Shown here piece after piece: positions 27,924 through 37,424 of a stretch of DNA of 64,000 nucleotides. The translations under genes were made by a program, and so were the position numbers. Below the pieces are notes generated by a model. It saw only the letters and a list, made by a program, of their open reading frames with translations, was not told the origin of the DNA and made no database searches. Source of the DNA: Phyllobacterium endophyticum. GTDB lineage: Bacteria > Pseudomonadota > Alphaproteobacteria > Rhizobiales > Rhizobiaceae. Where the stretch lies: positions 310,001-374,000 of the forward strand of contig NZ_PGGN01000003.1 in assembly GCF_003010935.1 (NCBI RefSeq). Direction: 5' to 3'. Position 1 is the first letter of the stretch; the number at the start of each line of letters is the position of its first letter.

Positions 27924-28768
27924 GCACTACGACAGAGATTTCCATATGGACTCGGCGCCCGCCGTTCAGCGTCGTTCTCGGTCTCGCACTGGCGATCTTC
28001 ATCATCGCTACATCGCTGCTTTCCCATTATTTGGCGCCATTCGATCCGACGCGGATGGCAGCCGGTCCACGGCTTGCCGCGCCTTCTGCCGCGCATCTGT
28101 TCGGCACGGACGAATTCGGCCGTGACCTTTTGAGCCGGCTGCTGGTCGGCGGCCGTTTGTCCCTCGGTATCGGCACCACCGCCGTGGTCAGCGGGCTCGT
28201 GATCGGCGGGCTGATGGGACTCATCGCCGCCTTTGCCGGCCGGTTCGTCGAGGCGGTGCTGCTGCGTCTCATCGACGTGCTTTATTCCTTCCCCGACACA
28301 CTGATCGCGCTGGCGCTCGTCGCTTTTCTTGGGCCCGGGATCGAGAATGCCACGCTCGCCATCGCCATCAGCCTCGTGCCCTTCTACGCCCGAGTCACAT
28401 ACGGACTGGCGGCGGCTGAAAGGGCCAAGCCCTATATCGAGGCCGCTAGGCTTGCAGGCATCCGTTCCGGCCGGCTGGTCCGGGTGCACGTAATGCCGAA
28501 TATCGGCCAGAGCCTGATCGTCATGGGAACGCTGGGCTTCTCTTCGGCAATCCTGTCTGCCGCCGGTCTTTCTTTCCTCGGCCTCGGCGTGCAGCCGCCG
28601 TCTCCGGAATGGGGCGCGATTCTTGCCTCCGGCCGCAATTACATCAACAAGGCGCCGTGGATCCTGATCTTCCCGGGCGTTGCCATTTGCCTGACCGTGC
28701 TTTCCTTCAACCTGATCGGTGACAGCCTGCGGGACCTCGTCGATCCCCGTCGCAAGGGACGATCATGA
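27920..28768 (+). CDS. Peptide-type ABC transporter permease (DppC-like)
   Basis: Membrane protein of 282 residues, DppC class. A single N-terminal helix is followed by the HLFGTDEFGRDLLSRLL motif near residues 55-71, which is a signature of this subfamily. The EAA loop reads PYIEAARLAGIRSGRLVRVHVMPNI near residues 170-195. A late LSFLGLGVQPPSPEWGA motif is also diagnostic. Start and stop overlap both neighbours by four bases, so translation is tightly coupled within the operon. Confidence 0.93.
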   Translation: MSTTTEISIWTRRPPFSVVLGLALAIFIIATSLLSHYLAPFDPTRMAAGPRLAAPSAAHLFGTDEFGRDLLSRLLVGGRLSLGIGTTAVVSGLVIGGLMGLIAAFAGRFVEAVLLRLIDVLYSFPDTLIALALVAFLGPGIENATLAIAISLVPFYARVTYGLAAAERAKPYIEAARLAGIRSGRLVRVHVMPNIGQSLIVMGTLGFSSAILSAAGLSFLGLGVQPPSPEWGAILASGRNYINKAPWILIFPGVAICLTVLSFNLIGDSLRDLVDPRRKGRS

Positions 28769-29598
28769 GTATTCCCTATCTCAGTGTCCGGGACCTCTCC
28801 GTCAGCTTTGTAACCGGGACAGGCAACTTCTATGCGATCGACGGCATCAGCTTCGATCTCGCGCGTGGCGAAATCCTCGCTCTCGTCGGGGAATCCGGCA
28901 GCGGCAAGAGCATGACCTCGCTGTCGATCATGAAGCTGCTTCCTGCGGTGGCGCAAATGAGCGGCCGCATCCAGATCGAGGGACAGGATATTTCGGCGTT
29001 CGGCCGTCGGCAGATGCAGGATGTGCGCGGCGCCAAGATCGGGATGATCTTTCAGGAGCCGATGACCTCGCTCAATCCGGTCTTGACCATCGCGCGGCAG
29101 ATGACGGAGGGGCTGGTGCGTCACAACGGCGTCTCTCGGCGCGAGGCGCTGGCAACGTCCTATACTTGGCTCGAGGATGTCGGTATTCCCGAACCGGATC
29201 GCGTCCTGGCGCAATATCCGCATCAGCTTTCGGGCGGCATGCGCCAGCGTATCATGATTGCTGCAGCACTTGCACTACGGCCGGGCATCCTGATCGCCGA
29301 CGAACCGACTACCGCGCTCGATGTCACTGTTCAGTCGCAGGTGCTCGACCTGCTGGTCGACCTCAAGTCGCGCTCAGGCTCCGGAATCCTGTTGATCACT
29401 CACGACATCGGTGTTGTTGCCGAGACCGCCGATCGCGTCGCCGTCATGCGCGGCGGGCGCATTGTGGAGACCGGAACGGTGGATGAGGTGCTCCGCTCAC
29501 CGCAGCACGATTATACCAAGGCACTGCTTGCCTCGCACCTGACGGTGGACAAGGGGCTGAAGCAGCGCGAGGCGGAATTCGAAAGGGCTCGGCCATGA
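28765..29598 (+). CDS. Peptide-type ABC transporter ATP-binding protein (DppD-like)
   Basis: ATPase of 277 residues. Walker A is GESGSGKS near residue 41, the Q-loop is FQEPMTSLNP, the signature is LSGGMRQR, Walker B is ILIADEPTTALD and the switch His is in ITHDIGVV. The LSGGMRQR form and TALDVTVQ are typical of DppD/OppD. It works with the following DppF-like ATPase. The usual DppD C-terminal oligopeptide-binding-domain extension, which often carries a Cys-rich Fe-S site, is short here. Start and stop overlap the neighbours by four bases. Confidence 0.93.
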   Translation: MSIPYLSVRDLSVSFVTGTGNFYAIDGISFDLARGEILALVGESGSGKSMTSLSIMKLLPAVAQMSGRIQIEGQDISAFGRRQMQDVRGAKIGMIFQEPMTSLNPVLTIARQMTEGLVRHNGVSRREALATSYTWLEDVGIPEPDRVLAQYPHQLSGGMRQRIMIAAALALRPGILIADEPTTALDVTVQSQVLDLLVDLKSRSGSGILLITHDIGVVAETADRVAVMRGGRIVETGTVDEVLRSPQHDYTKALLASHLTVDKGLKQREAEFERARP

Positions 29599-30482
29599 TG
29601 TCCGAACCCGTGCTGAAGGTCGAAGGCTTGCGCAAATCCTTTACGGTCAACCGGCGCACGGTGCATGCGCTGAACGGTGTTTCCCTCGTGCTGCATCGAG
29701 GCGAGACGCTTGGGATCATCGGCGAAAGCGGTTCTGGCAAATCGACCCTCGGGCGCATCGCCGTCGGGCTTGATACGCCGACCGCGGGCGAGCTCCACAT
29801 CGAGGGTATGCGCATCGATACCTTGCCGCCACCGGTGCGCCGCGAAAAGCAACGGCAGTGCCAGATGATCTTTCAGGACCCCTATTCCTCGCTCAATCCG
29901 CGATTGACAGTCGGCCGGCAGATTGGCGAAGGGCTGTTCGCGCGGGGCGAACGCGACTGGCCGGTGATCAAGACCACGGTCGCCGATCTGCTCGAGCGGG
30001 TCGGGCTGAAGCGGGAGTTCGCGAAACGCTATCCGCACGAATTCTCAGGCGGTCAGCGGCAGCGCATTGCTGTCGCCCGGGCGCTGGCGCCAAGCCCGCA
30101 AATCGTAGTCGCCGATGAGCCTGTTTCTGCGCTCGACGTCAGCATCCAGGCGCAGATACTCGATCTTCTTGCCGACCTGAAGAAGGATGGAAATCTTTCC
30201 TATCTCTTCATTTCGCATGACATGGCCGTGGTTGCGCGCCTCTGTGATCGCATCGCCGTCATGCACCGCGGGCGGATCGTCGAATGCGGGCCTGTCAGGG
30301 CCGTTATCGAAAATCCCCAGCATCCTTACACCCGCAACCTACTGGATGCAGTGCCGCGCTTCGGCCGGCGGCGCACAGGGCAGAAGCCGGTTCCCGTCCA
30401 TCTGCCGCAGCATGGCGACGATGACACCTTCGTGACCGTGGCCGAAGGGCACACCGTGCTTCAGGCCGCCGGCGGCTTCTGA
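29595..30482 (+). CDS. Peptide-type ABC transporter ATP-binding protein (DppF-like)
   Basis: ATPase of about 295 residues (a second ATG one codon later would give 294). Walker A is GESGSGKS, the Q-loop is FQDPYSSLNPRLTV, the signature is FSGGQRQRIAVARAL, Walker B is VVADEPVSALD and the switch region is ISHDMAVVARLCD. The PYSSLNPR form marks the DppF/OppF side. A C-terminal NPQHPYTRNLLDAVPR segment is the oligopeptide-binding extension. It is the last gene of the amidase-importer operon; no clear terminator hairpin was seen in the 450 bases after it. Confidence 0.93.
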   Translation: MMSEPVLKVEGLRKSFTVNRRTVHALNGVSLVLHRGETLGIIGESGSGKSTLGRIAVGLDTPTAGELHIEGMRIDTLPPPVRREKQRQCQMIFQDPYSSLNPRLTVGRQIGEGLFARGERDWPVIKTTVADLLERVGLKREFAKRYPHEFSGGQRQRIAVARALAPSPQIVVADEPVSALDVSIQAQILDLLADLKKDGNLSYLFISHDMAVVARLCDRIAVMHRGRIVECGPVRAVIENPQHPYTRNLLDAVPRFGRRRTGQKPVPVHLPQHGDDDTFVTVAEGHTVLQAAGGF

Positions 30483-30935
30483 TTGATGCGCATGTCCAGA
30501 ACGGAGACAAGCTTCGCGTGTGGCTCAAAAACCCAATGGCGGTCATATGGCGGGCATTATGGCGAAAGTCTGTGAATTGGAACTTCGTTCCAAGGAGGCG
30601 GCTGCAAACGCATCCCTGGCGGAACGCATGAACAGCGCGTGGGCGGTTCCACGCAGTCGTAGAGTCGGCGCAAGAACTTGAACTCGCCACAGTCCGATCG
30701 GTGGCAATTCAATGCTGTCCGATGTTCAAAGACACGTTCTATCCAACCCAAGTATTTGCTCGCATTTTAAAGTGACCGCCGATCGCAGCCCATACAAATG
30801 GTAGCCGGGTCGCTATGCGGCCGGGGCGCCGCGCAGTCCTCGGCCTTAGCAAAACCCGTATATGCTGATCCATCGGCAGGATGGCATCACCGAATTGAAC
30901 AATAGGGAGTTTTCATCGATAGTCCGGGAAGGCAT
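30483..30935. other. Intergenic, no gene recognised
   Basis: About 450 bases between the DppF-like stop and the LysR start. The minus-strand readings here (for example 30557-30751) show no family features. The promoter of the LysR gene should lie near the 3' end, where the sequence becomes A/T-richer around 30885-30915. I see no repeats or RNA gene. Confidence 0.35.
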
Positions 30936-31901
30936 TTGGACCGAAAGTTAGATTCATTGAAGGACTTTAGAAATCTTCCCCTCCCGACACTGCGGACTTT
31001 CGAGGCGGCAGCGCGTCATCAAAGCCTGTCGAAGGCCGCGGCTGAGCTGCACCTCACCGACAGTGCGGTCAGTCACCAGTTGCGGAAATTGGAAAGTGCG
31101 CTGGGTTATGATCTTTTCAACAAAGCGGGAAGAGGTGTTGTTTTAACCGAGGCGGGCCAAGTGTTCGCCAAAACCGTCGCCACGGCGCTGCAGAATATTC
31201 TGGCTTCGGCGCTCCTGCTTTCCGAGGTGGGACAGGAAGGCGGGCGGCTTGATATTGCCTGTCCTCCAATGTTTGCGGGTGGATGGCTTGCCAAGCATCT
31301 GAAGGGTTTCTGCCGGGACCATCCCAGCGTGGAGTGCCATATCCGGCTCGCCGAGAACCAGAAAATCCATGAGATTGCAGATATCGATGTCGGAATCCTG
31401 TTCGGTAGCGGCGGATGGCCCCACAAATGGTCAACCCTCTTGGCTCACGTCAATATCACCCCCGTCTGTAGCCCGAGGTTATTCAACCAAATCGGAAAGA
31501 CCATCACAAAGGTATCGGATCTGCATGATGTGATTCTTTTGCACTGGGATGATGGTTCCGAATGGAGACGGTGGCTCACCGAGGCAGGTGCACAGGATCC
31601 GCACAGCTTTACGCGTGGCCTTTATTGCAGCGATCTGGGCATGGCGATAGACCTTGCCATCAACGGGACTGGCGTGGCCTTGGTCAGCGACACCCTCTCT
31701 TCGTCGGACCTTGCGACCGGAAATCTGCTGACGCCGTTTCCCTTCTCGATAGATGCGTTCGGCGGCTGGCATGTCGTTTGCAGTCAGGCGAGCTTGCAGC
31801 GCTCTAGCACGCGCGTTTTCATGAGATGGCTGCTTGGTCATTTTGGCGGTAGCGCAGCCCTTGACACTGCTTTGGCAGGCCCCGGCATGATGAACCCGTG
31901 A
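30936..31901 (+). CDS. LysR-family transcriptional regulator (GcvA-like)
   Basis: Regulator of 321 residues. The N-terminal winged helix-turn-helix reads PTLRTFEAAARHQSLSKAAA, then LHLTDSAVSHQLRKLE, with the GcvA-type start of the domain at about residue 15. A two-lobed effector domain follows from about residue 105. It lies ahead of, and in the same direction as, a polar amino-acid importer and a ureohydrolase. The 195-base gap between them contains a perfect 14-bp inverted repeat that could be its operator. GcvA-like members often sense amino acids. The start ATG near 30936 has no strong ribosome site, so a slightly different start is possible. Confidence 0.9.
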   Translation: MDRKLDSLKDFRNLPLPTLRTFEAAARHQSLSKAAAELHLTDSAVSHQLRKLESALGYDLFNKAGRGVVLTEAGQVFAKTVATALQNILASALLLSEVGQEGGRLDIACPPMFAGGWLAKHLKGFCRDHPSVECHIRLAENQKIHEIADIDVGILFGSGGWPHKWSTLLAHVNITPVCSPRLFNQIGKTITKVSDLHDVILLHWDDGSEWRRWLTEAGAQDPHSFTRGLYCSDLGMAIDLAINGTGVALVSDTLSSSDLATGNLLTPFPFSIDAFGGWHVVCSQASLQRSSTRVFMRWLLGHFGGSAALDTALAGPGMMNP

Positions 31902-31952
31902 CAAGCTATCACGTAAGGGTGGATTTCCGCACTTGTGAATGCTGAAAAGACC

Positions 31953-31987
31953 CCTGCAATACATGATGGATTTTCATGTATTGCAGG
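31953..31987. promoter_or_regulatory. Perfect 14-bp inverted repeat upstream of the amino-acid importer
   Basis: CCTGCAATACATGA (31953-31966) and TCATGTATTGCAGG (31974-31987) are exact reverse complements around a seven-base spacer. The repeat sits 51 bases after the LysR stop and 110 bases before the importer ATPase. The AT-rich centre and lack of a T-run fit an operator better than a terminator, though a LysR-gene terminator is possible. Confidence 0.6.
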
Positions 31988-32096
31988 AAGAATCATCAAT
32001 TGCCGAATTTTGTCTCATGCCATTAACTGCCACAACAATCAGGCAAAAAAGACCACGCTGCGACAGGGGTGTTTACGCAGTAAGTTGGGAGGCAGC

Positions 32097-32867
32097 ATGG
32101 AAAAACTCTCCGTTACCGGTATTCGTAAATCCTATGGCGATGTTGAGGTATTGAAGGGTATATCGCTCACTGCCAATGCCGGGGATGTCATCAGCATCAT
32201 CGGAGCCAGCGGCTCGGGCAAAAGCACGTTCCTGCGCTGCGTCAACTTCCTGGAACGTCCCAATTCGGGCAATGTTGTCATCAACGGCGAAACACTGAAG
32301 ACCGCCACGGATCGTGACGGCCTTTTGAGGTCAAAAGACAAGGCGCAACTGCAGCGTATGCGTAGCAAGCTGGCGATGGTCTTTCAGAATTTTTGCCTTT
32401 GGTCGCATATGTCGGTCATATCCAATATCGTCGAAGCCCCGATAAGCGTACTCGGCGTATCGCGCGACGAAGCGACCGATCGGGCGAAAGCCAATCTGTC
32501 CAAGGTTGGGCTTGGCCATGATGTTTTGCAAAAATATCCCTCACACCTTTCCGGTGGCCAACAGCAGCGCGTGGCCATAGCCCGCGCGCTCAGCATGAAT
32601 CCCGACGTCATGCTCTTTGACGAGCCGACATCGGCACTCGATCCTGAACTTGTCAGCGAGGTACTCAAAGTTATGCAGACGCTTGCCGATGAGGGTCGCA
32701 CGATGGTTGTCGTGACCCACGAAATGGGATTTGCCCGGCACGCATCGAGCAAGGTGGTTTTCCTCCACAATGGCGCTGTCGAGGAAGAGGGGGCGCCAGG
32801 AGATCTATTCGCAAATGCCCGCAGTGAGCGGCTGCAGCAATTCATGGCTGGTCGTCTCAAGCACTAG
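32097..32867 (+). CDS. Polar amino-acid ABC transporter ATP-binding protein (HisP-like)
   Basis: ATPase of 256 residues. The start [14 protein letters not shown] has a GGGAGG site upstream; the longer frame extends into the operator region. Walker A is GASGSGKST near residue 37, signature [15 protein letters not shown], Walker [15 protein letters not shown] and switch His in VTHEMGFA, with the HisP-type insert of about 20 residues after Walker A. It powers the two permeases encoded downstream. It begins an operon of ATPase, binding protein, two permeases and a ureohydrolase. Substrates of the class are Arg, Lys, His, ornithine or opines. Confidence 0.93.
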   Translation: MEKLSVTGIRKSYGDVEVLKGISLTANAGDVISIIGASGSGKSTFLRCVNFLERPNSGNVVINGETLKTATDRDGLLRSKDKAQLQRMRSKLAMVFQNFCLWSHMSVISNIVEAPISVLGVSRDEATDRAKANLSKVGLGHDVLQKYPSHLSGGQQQRVAIARALSMNPDVMLFDEPTSALDPELVSEVLKVMQTLADEGRTMVVVTHEMGFARHASSKVVFLHNGAVEEEGAPGDLFANARSERLQQFMAGRLKH

Positions 32868-32954
32868 CCATGAATTCGGCGATCGGGCGGCGGGGTCGCT
32901 GTCGCCAGCCGATTTTACAAGAACACCATCAATCACAATCCAGAGGACGGACTT

Positions 32955-33719
32955 ATGAACAAGACTGTTAAATCTCTTCTTGCCGCGACAATGATCGCAC
33001 TGATCACGACTGCATCTCACGCGGCCGACAAGATCAAGATTGCCACGGACGCCACCTTTCCGCCCTTCGAATCGATCGATTCCAGCGGCAAGCTCGTCGG
33101 CTATGATGTCGAGCTGATGCAAGCCGTTTGCGATGCTGTCAAACTTGACTGCGATATTTTCAATGCGGCTTGGGATGGAATGATTCCCGGCCTGATCGAC
33201 GGCAAGTATGATGCACTGATCTCGCAATTGACAGTTACCGAAAAACGCCGCCAGATTCTCGCCTTCAGCGATATTTACGATCATCCAATTTTCCGTTTCG
33301 TTGCCAAGAGGGGCGCGTCGTTCGAGTTCACGCCCGAGGGACTCGCCGGCAAGACCATCGCGGTTCAGACAGGAACACCGATGGATGCATATATAACCAG
33401 CCATTATCCCAAGGCCATCATCAAACGCTACGATACGGGAAGTTCACCCTATCTCGAATTGACGGCGGGTCGCGCCGATCTCCATATCAGTTATCAGGCA
33501 CAGATCATTCACGGCTTCCTCAACTCGGACTCCGGCAAGGGTTTCGAGCTCGTGGGCCCCGAGCTGACCGGCAAGGATGCCAAGGAGTTCGGTGAGGGTG
33601 TCGCCGTTGCCGTCAACAAGAAAAACAGCGAGCTCATCAGCCAAATCAACAAGGGCCTGGCAACCTTGCGCGGGAACGGTCAACTCGCGGCGTTGAACAA
33701 AAAATACTTCGGCGAATAA
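32955..33719 (+). CDS. Amino-acid ABC transporter substrate-binding protein (ArgT/OccT-like)
   Basis: Periplasmic protein of 254 residues, SBP_bac_3 family. The signal peptide ends near SHAADKIKIATDA. The domain has the family start ATFPPFESIDSSGKLVGYDVEL and a GMIPGLIDGKYDALISQLTVTEKRRQ stretch around residues 76-101. Arg/Lys/opine-binding relatives share this pattern, so a basic or guanidino amino acid is the likely ligand. It lies 87 bases after the ATPase and six bases before the first permease. A second pair of binding proteins in this region (near 43.8 and 47.0 kb) belongs to another importer. Confidence 0.92.
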   Translation: MNKTVKSLLAATMIALITTASHAADKIKIATDATFPPFESIDSSGKLVGYDVELMQAVCDAVKLDCDIFNAAWDGMIPGLIDGKYDALISQLTVTEKRRQILAFSDIYDHPIFRFVAKRGASFEFTPEGLAGKTIAVQTGTPMDAYITSHYPKAIIKRYDTGSSPYLELTAGRADLHISYQAQIIHGFLNSDSGKGFELVGPELTGKDAKEFGEGVAVAVNKKNSELISQINKGLATLRGNGQLAALNKKYFGE

Positions 33720-33725
33720 GCTGTT

Positions 33726-34415
33726 ATGATCGCCGATTTCACCCGAACGATTCTTGCGGCAGGGGTAACAACCCTGCTGCTTGCCTTCGCATCCCTTATG
33801 GTCGCGATCGTGCTTGGGCTCATCGCTGCCTATTGCAAGCTGTCGCGCAGCTTCCTGCTTCGTGCCTGCGCGCAAATCTACACCTTCGTCGTTCGTGGTA
33901 TCCCTGATCTCGTGGTCATTCTGTTGGTCTATTACAGTGTGCCCGCAGTGCTCAACCAGCTGGGCGACAATGCCGGTTTCGAGGTGCGTGTCGAGTTCTC
34001 TCCGCTTTTCGCGGGTGTTGCGACGCTTGGCCTGATCTTCGGCGCTTATATGACTGAAACCTTCAAGACCGCCTTGATTAACATTCCCAAGGGACAGATC
34101 GAAGCAGCTGTCGCATATGGGCTGCGTCCGCGACGGGTATTCACGCACATTGTGTTGCCGCAGATGATCAGACTCGCTCTGCCGGGCTTTACCAACAACT
34201 GGCTGGTACTTGTGAAAGCGACAGCACTTGTCTCGCTGATTGGCCTGCAGGACGTCATGTTCCGGGCCAAGGGTGCGGCTGAGGCGACCGGAAAGCCTTT
34301 TACCTTCTATCTGATTGCCGCCGGCTTCTATCTCGTCGTAACCATTATTTCCATGCTGATTCTCGCGATGATTGCGCGCCGCTTCGAGCGCGGCATAAGG
34401 GAGATCACGTCATGA
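33726..34415 (+). CDS. Amino-acid ABC transporter permease (HisQ-like)
   Basis: Membrane protein of 229 residues with about five hydrophobic segments. The EAA loop reads IPKGQIEAAVAYGLRPRRVFTHIVLPQM near residues 118-145, and an early FVVRGIPDLVVILLVYY segment is typical of HisQ/OccQ permeases. It forms a heterodimer with the following gene product, and its last four bases overlap that start (ATGA). It begins six bases after the binding-protein stop. Confidence 0.92.
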   Translation: MIADFTRTILAAGVTTLLLAFASLMVAIVLGLIAAYCKLSRSFLLRACAQIYTFVVRGIPDLVVILLVYYSVPAVLNQLGDNAGFEVRVEFSPLFAGVATLGLIFGAYMTETFKTALINIPKGQIEAAVAYGLRPRRVFTHIVLPQMIRLALPGFTNNWLVLVKATALVSLIGLQDVMFRAKGAAEATGKPFTFYLIAAGFYLVVTIISMLILAMIARRFERGIREITS

Positions 34416-35104
34416 ATTGGGACATCATCGTCGAAAATCTCGGTCTTTACGCGGCAGGCGCAAAATTGACGCTGCTGTTGACCGTCGTATCGCTAGCCCT
34501 TTCGTTCTTTATCGCCGTACCGCTCGCCTTGGCGCGCAATAGTCCATCACCGTTGCTTCGCTATCCTGTCTTTGTCTATACCTTGATCTTTCGCGGAACG
34601 CCGCTCTTGGTACAGTTGTTTCTGATCTATTTCGGTCTTGCCCAATTTGAGCTGGTCCGAACGAGTATCGTATGGCCTTGGCTCTCAAGCCCGCTGGTCT
34701 GTGTGCTGATCGCCTTCGTAATGAACACGACGGCCTACAGCACAGAGATATTTGCCGGTGGTTTGCGCCACATCCCTTTTGGTGAAGTAGAAGCAGCGCG
34801 GGCCTATGGCATGTCGCCGCTGACCCGAGCCCGAAGGATACTCATCCCGGCGATGCTGACGCGCTCATTGCCGCTCTACGGCAACGAAACGATCATGATG
34901 CTGCAGGCAACTTCCCTTGCAAGTACGGTAACATTGCTTGAGATCACCGGCGTGGCGCGCAACATCACACTGACCTATTACGTGCAATTCGAGCCATACG
35001 CCACGGCAGCGATGATTTACCTGGTCTTTACGTTCATTCTGGTCGGGCTGTTTCAACTCGTCGAACGCAGATGGGCCGGGTATCTCGAACACAGGGTCGG
35101 CTGA
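34412..35104 (+). CDS. Amino-acid ABC transporter permease (HisM-like)
   Basis: Membrane protein of 230 residues, the HisM/OccM partner. It shows [20 protein letters not shown] near residues 65-85 and the EAA loop IPFGEVEAARAYGMSPLTRARRILIPAML near residues 123-150. Both are characteristic of polar amino-acid permeases. A gap of 104 bases separates it from the ureohydrolase gene downstream, which is in the same direction and possibly on the same transcript. Confidence 0.92.
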   Translation: MNWDIIVENLGLYAAGAKLTLLLTVVSLALSFFIAVPLALARNSPSPLLRYPVFVYTLIFRGTPLLVQLFLIYFGLAQFELVRTSIVWPWLSSPLVCVLIAFVMNTTAYSTEIFAGGLRHIPFGEVEAARAYGMSPLTRARRILIPAMLTRSLPLYGNETIMMLQATSLASTVTLLEITGVARNITLTYYVQFEPYATAAMIYLVFTFILVGLFQLVERRWAGYLEHRVG

Positions 35105-35208
35105 CATGCACCGACGTGGATGTCGCGCGTCGCCAGAATACGCCCCGACCCTGCGCCTATCGCGTCCCCATTAAAGACTTGTCCACCCAAGACAACAGAG
35201 GAAATCCT

Positions 35209-36171
35209 ATGAATCAGAAAGCAGATCTCGGTGCCCTTTTCGGAGCGGCATCGGAAACGACGACCTTTCTCGGCCTTGAGGCTTGCAGTGATCTTGATAC
35301 ATTGGTCGCACCAATCGCCTTGATCGGGGCGCCTTGCGGTACTTCCTATCGTTCAGTGGGAGCTTATTGCCGCAACGGGCCTGACGCATTGCGGCAGGCA
35401 ACCGGTTCTCTTACCGCCAACATCGATCGACATGATTTTGACAATGGCGGCGCTGTTTTTCCACAAACGCGTCTGCGGGCTGTCGACTGCGGAAACCTTC
35501 CCTATGACGAGAAGGATGGTGCCGGAAATCGTGCGTTGATCCGCAATGCGGTGCTCAAAGTCCTGCAGCGTGGCGCAGTGCCAATTCTGCTTGGCGGCGA
35601 CGATTCCGTCCCCATTCCCATGGTGGAAGCGATCGGTGCGGCTGCTGATGGGAGAAAATATACCATTTTGCAGATCGACGCCCATATCGACTGGCGCGAA
35701 ATCCACATGGGCGAGCGCATGGGCCTGTCTTCGACGATGCGTCGCGCGTCGGAAATGCCGCACATCGAGCGCATCATCCAGGTAGGTGCACGGGGAATTG
35801 GATCGGCGGCAACGCAGGATTATGAAGACGCAGTCGCATGGGGCGTTAACTTCGTTTCGGCATGCGATCTACACAGGCTTGGTGTCGAAGCAGCGCTTGG
35901 ACTGATCCCGGAGGGCAGTGACATCATCATATGCATCGATGCCGATGCACTGGATCCTTCGCTCGTTCCGGGTGTTATCGGTCGCGCGCCGGGCGGGCTG
36001 AGCTACTATCAGGTTGTGGATCTCATCAAGGGGGCAGCAGGACGGGGCAGGATTGCTGCCATGGACTTCGTCGAGTTCATGCCGGAGCGCGATGTTGATG
36101 GGATTGGCGCGCTCACTTTCGCGCGGGTGATTACCACCGCGCTCGGGATCATTGCCCGTCAAGCCAAATGA
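35209..36171 (+). CDS. Arginase/agmatinase-family ureohydrolase with altered metal motif
   Basis: Protein of 320 residues in the ureohydrolase superfamily, which splits guanidino compounds into urea and an amine. Conserved metal motifs: GGDDS at 129-133, DAHID at 157-161 and DADALDP at 244-250. In classical members the first motif is GGDHS, so a metal-ligand His is replaced by Asp132. The other ligands (D157, H159, D161, D244, D246) are intact. The start MNQKADLG follows an AGAGGAAA site; the longer reading has no homology. Downstream of a basic-amino-acid importer and near ornithine cyclodeaminase, it probably acts on arginine or a related guanidino acid. Agmatinase, guanidinobutyrase and other activities remain open. 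Confidence 0.87.
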   Translation: MNQKADLGALFGAASETTTFLGLEACSDLDTLVAPIALIGAPCGTSYRSVGAYCRNGPDALRQATGSLTANIDRHDFDNGGAVFPQTRLRAVDCGNLPYDEKDGAGNRALIRNAVLKVLQRGAVPILLGGDDSVPIPMVEAIGAAADGRKYTILQIDAHIDWREIHMGERMGLSSTMRRASEMPHIERIIQVGARGIGSAATQDYEDAVAWGVNFVSACDLHRLGVEAALGLIPEGSDIIICIDADALDPSLVPGVIGRAPGGLSYYQVVDLIKGAAGRGRIAAMDFVEFMPERDVDGIGALTFARVITTALGIIARQAK

Positions 36172-36474
36172 AAAGTTAACGGTGATATTCAGAAAGGCTT
36201 TTTGAATGTACGCAAGGGCCGTGGGCCATATCGTCGCCGGGCAAGGGCAGAGCGAAGGAGGCCCATTGATCCTGCAAACCAGTGCCAATGAGAAATCGTT
36301 GCAGGCAAGTGTGGTGCCGGCAAGGGGATTGTTTGCATGGGCTGTTCGTCTCATTCTGTGGCCGCGTTGATTTCGGATCGGCCGCGCTCTCTCCAGCCTT
36401 GATGTCAACGCGCGTTGGAGGGTGGTTCGGTTTGCTGAATTTGCGCCCGCAACGATTTATGACCGCCAAGCCTG

Positions 36475-37407
36475 CTAATCGCGGGGTGTCAGATGAATTC
36501 CCGCAAGCGTGCAGCGGACCGACCCGCCGGCACGTTCTATCGTTGGGATATCCAGCGGGACAGGGCGGGCGCTTTCTTCGATCACGGCAACCTGATGGGG
36601 CTCCAGCGTAGCCAAAGCCGTGGTCGATAATGCAAGGACACGTCCGTCCTTGCCTTGGAGTTCTATCGCGTTGCCGGCAAACCGGGCAATCTGCTCGTTG
36701 CTCAGTGCGATAACCTGACGGCCAGATCGTTCTAATCTGGCAATGATTTCCTGCCGCCGCCCCGTGTCGGTCAGCATATCAAGACCCATCATGACAAATT
36801 CCGTTGCGACGCACATGAGGACATTGGTATGGTAGACCGCCCTGCCACGGCTATCGTGAGCGTCGAATGCCATGGGCTCGAAATTGAACTGGGTGCAGAA
36901 GCGTTCGAGCGCGATCGGATCTGTCCGGTCTGAACGGACTGCATAGGCAACGCGGTCGATGTGATCGAGAACCATCGCTCCCGTTCCTTCAAGAAAAAGG
37001 CCGTCATATTCGAGACCCGAATAGTCTATGATTTCCTGCACCCGGTATTGCTGCTTCAATAACTCAATCACGTCGCTACGCCGTTCGCGGCGGCGACTGA
37101 TAACTTTCATCGGGTAAACGGCGATCTGACCGCCGGCATGGGTCGAGAACCAGTTGTTTGGAAAGACCGAATCCGGTGTTTGCATTCCCAAGTCCTCGAA
37201 AAGATGGATTTTTATACCATTGCTTTGCAGAACCTCGGTCGCGCGGGTTATCTCGCTATAGGCAAGCGGCGCGAGGTCTTTGTGGCTCTCATCACTTGCC
37301 TGAAAATGATTGTCGGCCGCTGTATCGGTGTTAACATTGAAATGGTGGGGTCGCACCATGACGGCGGCAGACGGTGCTTGGATTGAAAAGGAGGAATGTC
37401 GGGGCAT
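36475..37407 (-). CDS. ctlX: Citrulline utilisation hydrolase CtlX-like (amidinotransferase/deiminase fold)
   Basis: Protein of 310 residues of the guanidino-group-modifying superfamily. The start shows VMVRPHHFNVNTDTAADN, which is typical of CtlX-type proteins. The catalytic set appears as the acidic/NN segment PDSVFPNNWF at 78-87, His193 in YHTNVLM and the nucleophile Cys299 in GGSVRCTLAGIHL. CtlX has been described as turning citrulline to ornithine, releasing ammonia and CO2. It lies 17 bases downstream of the ornithine cyclodeaminase gene, on the same strand, so the pair would take citrulline to proline. The name rests on sequence resemblance; arginine deiminase-like activity is an alternative. 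Confidence 0.85.
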   Translation of the reverse strand: MPRHSSFSIQAPSAAVMVRPHHFNVNTDTAADNHFQASDESHKDLAPLAYSEITRATEVLQSNGIKIHLFEDLGMQTPDSVFPNNWFSTHAGGQIAVYPMKVISRRRERRSDVIELLKQQYRVQEIIDYSGLEYDGLFLEGTGAMVLDHIDRVAYAVRSDRTDPIALERFCTQFNFEPMAFDAHDSRGRAVYHTNVLMCVATEFVMMGLDMLTDTGRRQEIIARLERSGRQVIALSNEQIARFAGNAIELQGKDGRVLALSTTALATLEPHQVAVIEESARPVPLDIPTIERAGGSVRCTLAGIHLTPRD

Positions 37408-37424
37408 AATTTGTGCTCCAGGAA

